A stretch of DNA of 7,458 nt from an uncultured Chloroflexota bacterium (GTDB lineage Bacteria; Chloroflexota; Anaerolineae; Anaerolineales; Anaerolineaceae): the NCBI GenBank assembly GCA_902795255.1, contig CADBKS010000147.1:1-7458 (forward strand). The letters run 5' to 3'. Below, one piece after another: positions 4,648 to 7,458 of the stretch. The translations under genes and the position numbers were made by a program. The notes under the pieces were generated by a model. It saw nothing but the letters and a program-made list of their open reading frames with translations, was not told where the DNA came from and searched no databases. Position 1 is the stretch's first letter; the number at the start of each line of letters is the position of its first letter.

Positions 4648-6228
4648 ATGGAATGGAAAAATCTTGATGCTGTCGCAGCATACGGTAAACTGAATGAACT
4701 CAAGGGACATACGGACCTGCAAAGCGTTATGTCCGGAGAAAACGGAGCGGAACGCGTCAGGAAGTACCAGGTGCCGATGGCAGCCGGCCTGACCTATCAC
4801 TACGCGGCCAAGCAGGTGGATGATGAAGTACTGGACGCGCTCCAGGCACTGGCCGATGAGACTGAACTGACTCAGAAATTTGCAGAACTTTATAACGGCG
4901 CCGTGATCAATACCGGCGAAAAACGGCTGGTTCTCCACCATCTGACCCGCGGTCAGCTCGGGGGAACCGTGACTGCCGACGGCATGGATAAACGCGAATT
5001 CTATACCGGCGAACAGAAAAAAGCCGCGGAATTCGCCCGCAAAGTCCATGCGGGTGAAATCACCAATGAAAAGGGGAAAAAATTCACGACCGCCGTCCAG
5101 ATCGGCATCGGCGGGTCCGACCTGGGGCCGCGCGCGATGTACCTCGCGCTGGAAAACTGGGCAAAGGCGACCGGCAATTTCAAAATGGAAGCCCGCTTCA
5201 TCAGCAACGTCGACCCGGATGACGCCGCCTCTGTCCTCAAGAGCATCGATGTTTCCCGCTCTCTGTTCGTCCTGGTCTCCAAATCCGGTACCACGCTTGA
5301 GACGCTGACCAACGAATCCTTCGTCAAAGACGCCCTGACCAACGCCGGGCTGGATCCCGCAAAACACATGGTCGCGGTGACCAGCGCGACTTCTCCGCTG
5401 GCCGGCAACCCGGATTATCTGGCGGCCTTCTTCATGGATGACTATATCGGCGGCCGCTACTCCTCCACCTCCTGCGTGGGCGGAGCGATCCTTTCCCTTG
5501 CTTTCGGGCCGGAAGTTTTCGAACGCTTCCTCGAAGGTGCCGCGGAAGAAGATAAACTCGGGAAAAATACGGACATCCGTCAGAACCCCGCCATGCTGGA
5601 CGCGCTGATCGGTGTTTACGAACGGAACATCCAGGGCTATCCCTGCACCGCCGTTCTGCCGTACTCCCAGGCGCTCAGCCGCTTCCCTGCGCACCTGCAG
5701 CAGCTGGATATGGAATCCAACGGCAAATCCGTCAACCGCTTCGGCGAACCGGTCAGCTATGTGACCGGCCCGGTGATCTTCGGTGAACCCGGCACCAACG
5801 GGCAGCACTCCTTCTACCAGCTGCTCCACCAGGGGACCGACATCATCCCGCTGCAGTTCGTCGGCTTCAAAAAGAACCAGACCGGCATGGACGTCCAGAT
5901 CCAGGGCACTTCCAGCCAGCAGAAGCTCAGCGCCAATGTCGCCGCACAGATCATGGCATTCGCCTGCGGAAAGAACGATGAGAACCCCAACAAGAATTTC
6001 GCAGGCGGCCGTCCGTCCAGCATCATCATCGGTGACCAGCTGACGCCGAAAGCACTTGGTGCCCTGCTCTCCCATTTTGAGAACAAGGTGATGTTCCAGG
6101 GCTTCGTCTGGAACCTGAACAGCTTCGATCAGGAAGGTGTGCAGCTCGGCAAGGTCCTCGCCAAACGCGTTCTGGCACATGACACCGACGGCGCACTCCG
6201 CGCCTTCAGCGACCTGCTTGAGATCTGA
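4648..6228 (+). CDS. pgi: Glucose-6-phosphate isomerase
   Basis: 526 residues, within the long-form PGI range. It interconverts glucose 6-phosphate and fructose 6-phosphate in cytoplasmic glycolysis/gluconeogenesis. Visible motifs: SIS-type phosphate binding IGIGGSDLGPR (152-162) and SKSGTTLET (211-219); PGI signature 1 DYIGGRYSSTS (G268-G269-R270-Y271); GEPGTNGQHSFYQLLHQG (from G379, with E380 matching the catalytic Glu of other PGIs); and PGI signature 2 GFVWNLNSFDQEGVQLGK, with F493 to V498 and the catalytic Lys at 502. GVQLGK replaces the commoner GVELGK. In the QIQGTSSQQKLSANVAAQ segment (417-434), the His-His of E. coli and animal PGIs appears to be Ser423-Gln424. The start ATG at 4648 keeps the family N-terminus MEWKNLDA, but the nearest Shine-Dalgarno (AGGA, 4631-4634) is a long 13 nt away. 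The gene appears monocistronic, with its own promoter and terminator. Confidence 0.97.
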   Translation: MEWKNLDAVAAYGKLNELKGHTDLQSVMSGENGAERVRKYQVPMAAGLTYHYAAKQVDDEVLDALQALADETELTQKFAELYNGAVINTGEKRLVLHHLTRGQLGGTVTADGMDKREFYTGEQKKAAEFARKVHAGEITNEKGKKFTTAVQIGIGGSDLGPRAMYLALENWAKATGNFKMEARFISNVDPDDAASVLKSIDVSRSLFVLVSKSGTTLETLTNESFVKDALTNAGLDPAKHMVAVTSATSPLAGNPDYLAAFFMDDYIGGRYSSTSCVGGAILSLAFGPEVFERFLEGAAEEDKLGKNTDIRQNPAMLDALIGVYERNIQGYPCTAVLPYSQALSRFPAHLQQLDMESNGKSVNRFGEPVSYVTGPVIFGEPGTNGQHSFYQLLHQGTDIIPLQFVGFKKNQTGMDVQIQGTSSQQKLSANVAAQIMAFACGKNDENPNKNFAGGRPSSIIIGDQLTPKALGALLSHFENKVMFQGFVWNLNSFDQEGVQLGKVLAKRVLAHDTDGALRAFSDLLEI

Positions 6229-6241
6229 AGAAAGTCAAGAC

Positions 6242-6279
6242 AAAAGTCCCGCGGCAAAACCGCGGGACTTTTTTGTTTT
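6242..6279. terminator. Strong, probably bidirectional intrinsic terminator between pgi and the convergent STAS operon
   Basis: A 13-bp perfect stem (6242-6254 with 6260-6272; GTCCCGCGG core) has a CAAAA loop and runs into TTTTTT G TTTT on the plus strand. It begins 14 nt after the pgi stop. Read on the minus strand the stem ends in TTTTG, so it can also stop transcription arriving from the STAS gene, which ends about 70 nt away. No other terminator is seen for that operon. Confidence 0.93.
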
Positions 6280-6350
6280 CATGGGATCAGCCGGGATGGT
6301 GCCGGCATATTTCTGCAGTTCACCTGTCAGCGTTGTTTCCGGTGCCGTAC

Positions 6351-6656
6351 TCAGGCGATATTCAGGATGTCGGAAAAACCGGTCACCTCAAATACTTCAC
6401 GAACGATCTCATTGCAGTTGATGACCCGGACGCTTTCTTTCCCGTTCCGGAGCATGGTTTTGTTCACAGAAAGCAGGACCCGCAGGCCGGCCGAGGAGAT
6501 ATACTCAAGCTTCGCACAGTCAAAAGTCAGGCTGTTGACCTCAGCGGTCACTGCGTTTTTCATTTCCGCTTCGAGCTGCGGAGCGGTTCCGGTATCCAGG
6601 CGGCCTTCCAGCGCGACTGTCAGGTCATTTCCGTTCATGTTTTTTACAATGTTCAT
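6351..6656 (-). CDS. STAS-domain anti-sigma-factor antagonist (SpoIIAA/RsbV type)
   Basis: 101 residues, the normal size for a single STAS domain. The first strand and LxGRLDTxTAPxLE block (residues 14-29) is typical. The phosphorylation region DCAKLEYISSAGLRVLL (46-62) corresponds to the D-x-S-S-G-L region of SpoIIAA, with Ser55 the probable phospho-acceptor. In partner switching, the unphosphorylated form binds an anti-sigma kinase and frees a sigma factor; other STAS proteins control phosphatases or enzymes instead. The start ATG at 6656 has GGAGG (6661-6665) just upstream. An in-frame TTG at 6668 was rejected because its first codons are the Shine-Dalgarno itself. It follows the upstream gene by 12 nt, so the two are co-transcribed and probably translationally coupled. 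Confidence 0.92.
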   Translation of the reverse strand: MNIVKNMNGNDLTVALEGRLDTGTAPQLEAEMKNAVTAEVNSLTFDCAKLEYISSAGLRVLLSVNKTMLRNGKESVRVINCNEIVREVFEVTGFSDILNIA

Positions 6657-6668
6657 CTTTCCTCCCAA

Positions 6669-7199
6669 TTATCCCGCAAAATTTTTACTGACCTTAAGGT
6701 CGACTTCCCGTCCGCGGATCGAGATCGCCACATTATCCGCAAGGCGCTTCAGAACCGAGCATTCATAGCCGTCCCATTCCGAATCGGCGATCTCATGCCC
6801 GGCAAGATCCGCATAAACCTCAACCGGGACCGGGTCGCCTTCGGGGTCTCTGGCCATGGCTGTCTCAAAGGAGTCTCGTAAGAAACCGAGAAAACTGCGT
6901 GAAGCCGCATTGACCCCTTCCGTTGAGGCGTTGATCAGCTGTTCCCGCTGTTTCCGGTCCAGATCAGCTTTTGCGGAAAGATGCAGCTCATAACGCGGGC
7001 CTTCATTGCAGATCCAGAAAGATGCGGTCGTTTCACCTGCAACAATGCTGAGCATGCTGAGCATCTCTTCCGTGAAAAGCTGGAGATGCAACGCATTTTT
7101 CTCACTCAGCTCATTATATACAGCGACCTTGCGTGATTCTGCAACAGCCTTTTCAAATCCTTCCCCTTTATTGGAGAGTACAATAACATCAGATTTCAT
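6669..7199 (-). CDS. Probable anti-sigma/GHKL-like partner of the STAS protein (degenerate)
   Basis: 176 residues. I recognise this as the type of protein found directly upstream of STAS genes in Clostridia and relatives, often named ATP-binding or anti-sigma regulatory protein. An N-terminal section is followed by HLQLFTEEMLSML (38-50), in the position where GHKL kinases such as SpoIIAB/RsbW have the N-box (E-x-x-x-N). A central region about the FW strand (61-62) and a C-terminal strand-rich end (VAISIRGREVDLKVSKNF) follow. The Asn of the N-box is missing (Ser48/Met49 at that place) and there is no clear DxGxG box, so ATP binding and kinase activity are doubtful. It is cytoplasmic, with no signal or membrane segment. 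GGGAGG (7208-7213) lies 8 nt before the ATG at 7199. It may bind the STAS protein without phosphorylating it. Family assignment is from pattern memory, not a search. Confidence 0.65.
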   Translation of the reverse strand: MKSDVIVLSNKGEGFEKAVAESRKVAVYNELSEKNALHLQLFTEEMLSMLSIVAGETTASFWICNEGPRYELHLSAKADLDRKQREQLINASTEGVNAASRSFLGFLRDSFETAMARDPEGDPVPVEVYADLAGHEIADSEWDGYECSVLKRLADNVAISIRGREVDLKVSKNFAG

Positions 7200-7380
7200 A
7201 TTAACATCCTCCCGATATGATCGATGCCGCGTTCTGAAGAAACACCGATCCTTTCCGCGTTTGGTATCTAACGGGACGTTGGACGGATCCCCGCCTCCGG
7301 CCCCGCACCGAAGCGAATGCCTGTTGATCAGCGATTCCCGAAACTACACCGAATATGCTGAGTTTTTGCCGAACAATTGA
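7200..7380 (-). other. Non-coding leader upstream of the GHKL-like gene
   Basis: About 180 nt between the predicted promoter and the start codon, with no convincing open frame on the minus strand: a stop comes within a few codons of the first TTG start. It ends in the strong GGGAGG site. I could not recognise a riboswitch or RNA family in it. A second, nearer promoter was looked for and not found. Confidence 0.35.
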
Positions 7381-7389
7381 ATTATATCA
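7381..7389 (-). promoter_or_regulatory. Extended -10 promoter for the GHKL-like/STAS operon
   Basis: On the minus strand, TGATATAAT gives a consensus TATAAT (7386-7381) with the upstream TGn of an extended -10. The -35 region (about 7404-7409, TTATGT) is poor, as is common with extended -10 promoters. A start near 7374 would give an untranslated leader of about 175 nt before the ATG at 7199. Confidence 0.5.
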
Positions 7390-7412
7390 TTGATCACGAA
7401 AACACATAAGAA

Positions 7413-7423
7413 CCTGAATCAGG
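7413..7423. repeat. Short palindrome upstream of the GHKL-like/STAS promoter
   Basis: CCTGA-A-TCAGG is an 11-bp perfect inverted repeat just upstream of the predicted -35 region. It could be an activator or repressor half-site pair, but a repeat this short can arise by chance. The rest of 7424-7458 shows no gene or motif I can support. Confidence 0.2.
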
Positions 7424-7458
7424 AAATCCGCGCGGTCCGCTCTCACCGAATTACAGAG

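Noticed and set aside
4438..6180. Long open frame (580 codons) on the minus strand
   Set aside because: Antisense shadow of pgi and the end of the LacI-type gene, made possible by GC-rich codon use. It spans the pgi promoter and has no family motifs.
6657..6668. TTG start at 6668 for the STAS gene
   Set aside because: The extra codons TTG GGA GGA AAG are the Shine-Dalgarno region itself; ATG at 6656 fits the family start.
6273..7380. Plus-strand open frames opposite the STAS and GHKL-like genes
   Set aside because: They cross the terminator and lie antisense to a STAS gene with clear motifs. No plausible ribosome sites or domains were seen.

Overview
The window looks like a chromosomal segment of an anaerobic, carbohydrate-using bacterium. 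A Clostridia-like member of the Bacillota is my first guess and a spirochaete the second. Strong purine-rich Shine-Dalgarno sites, TATAAT-type promoters, a GHKL-like/STAS pair of the kind common in Clostridia, and a large family-5 solute-binding protein next to a LacI regulator all fit a gut or rumen organism. The solute-binding protein has a signal peptide without a lipobox cysteine, which is odd for a typical monoderm. Taxonomy is inference only.

Left part (1-2431, minus strand): the start of an ABC-transporter operon. A 653-residue SBP_bac_5-type binding protein is followed by a DppB/OppB-type permease that runs off the left edge. A strong GC-rich hairpin lies between the two genes. The operon promoter (about 2469-2497) carries a perfect 22-bp palindrome of LacI-family type lying across the -35 and the spacer.

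Middle (2516-3393): a self-contained module. It holds a Y1/HUH (REP-associated tyrosine transposase-like) gene bracketed by three copies of a 31-bp imperfect palindrome. Two copies are arranged head-to-head as a nearly perfect 70-bp inverted repeat upstream, and one copy lies downstream. This module sits exactly between the transporter promoter and the LacI-family regulator gene (3414-4508), which probably controls the transporter through the 22-bp operator. It is the most interesting part of the window.

Right part: glucose-6-phosphate isomerase (pgi, 4648-6228) has its own promoter, a 16-bp palindrome at its predicted transcription start and a strong terminator. A convergent two-gene operon on the minus strand (7199 to 6351) encodes a probable degenerate GHKL/anti-sigma-like protein and a STAS anti-sigma-factor antagonist. 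It probably starts from an extended -10 promoter near 7386 with a long leader. No RNA genes or CRISPR arrays were seen.

How they may work together: the LacI-type regulator would sense a sugar and derepress uptake of an oligosaccharide (or peptide) by the ABC transporter. Pgi handles hexose phosphate in central metabolism. The STAS pair is a separate partner-switching signalling unit.
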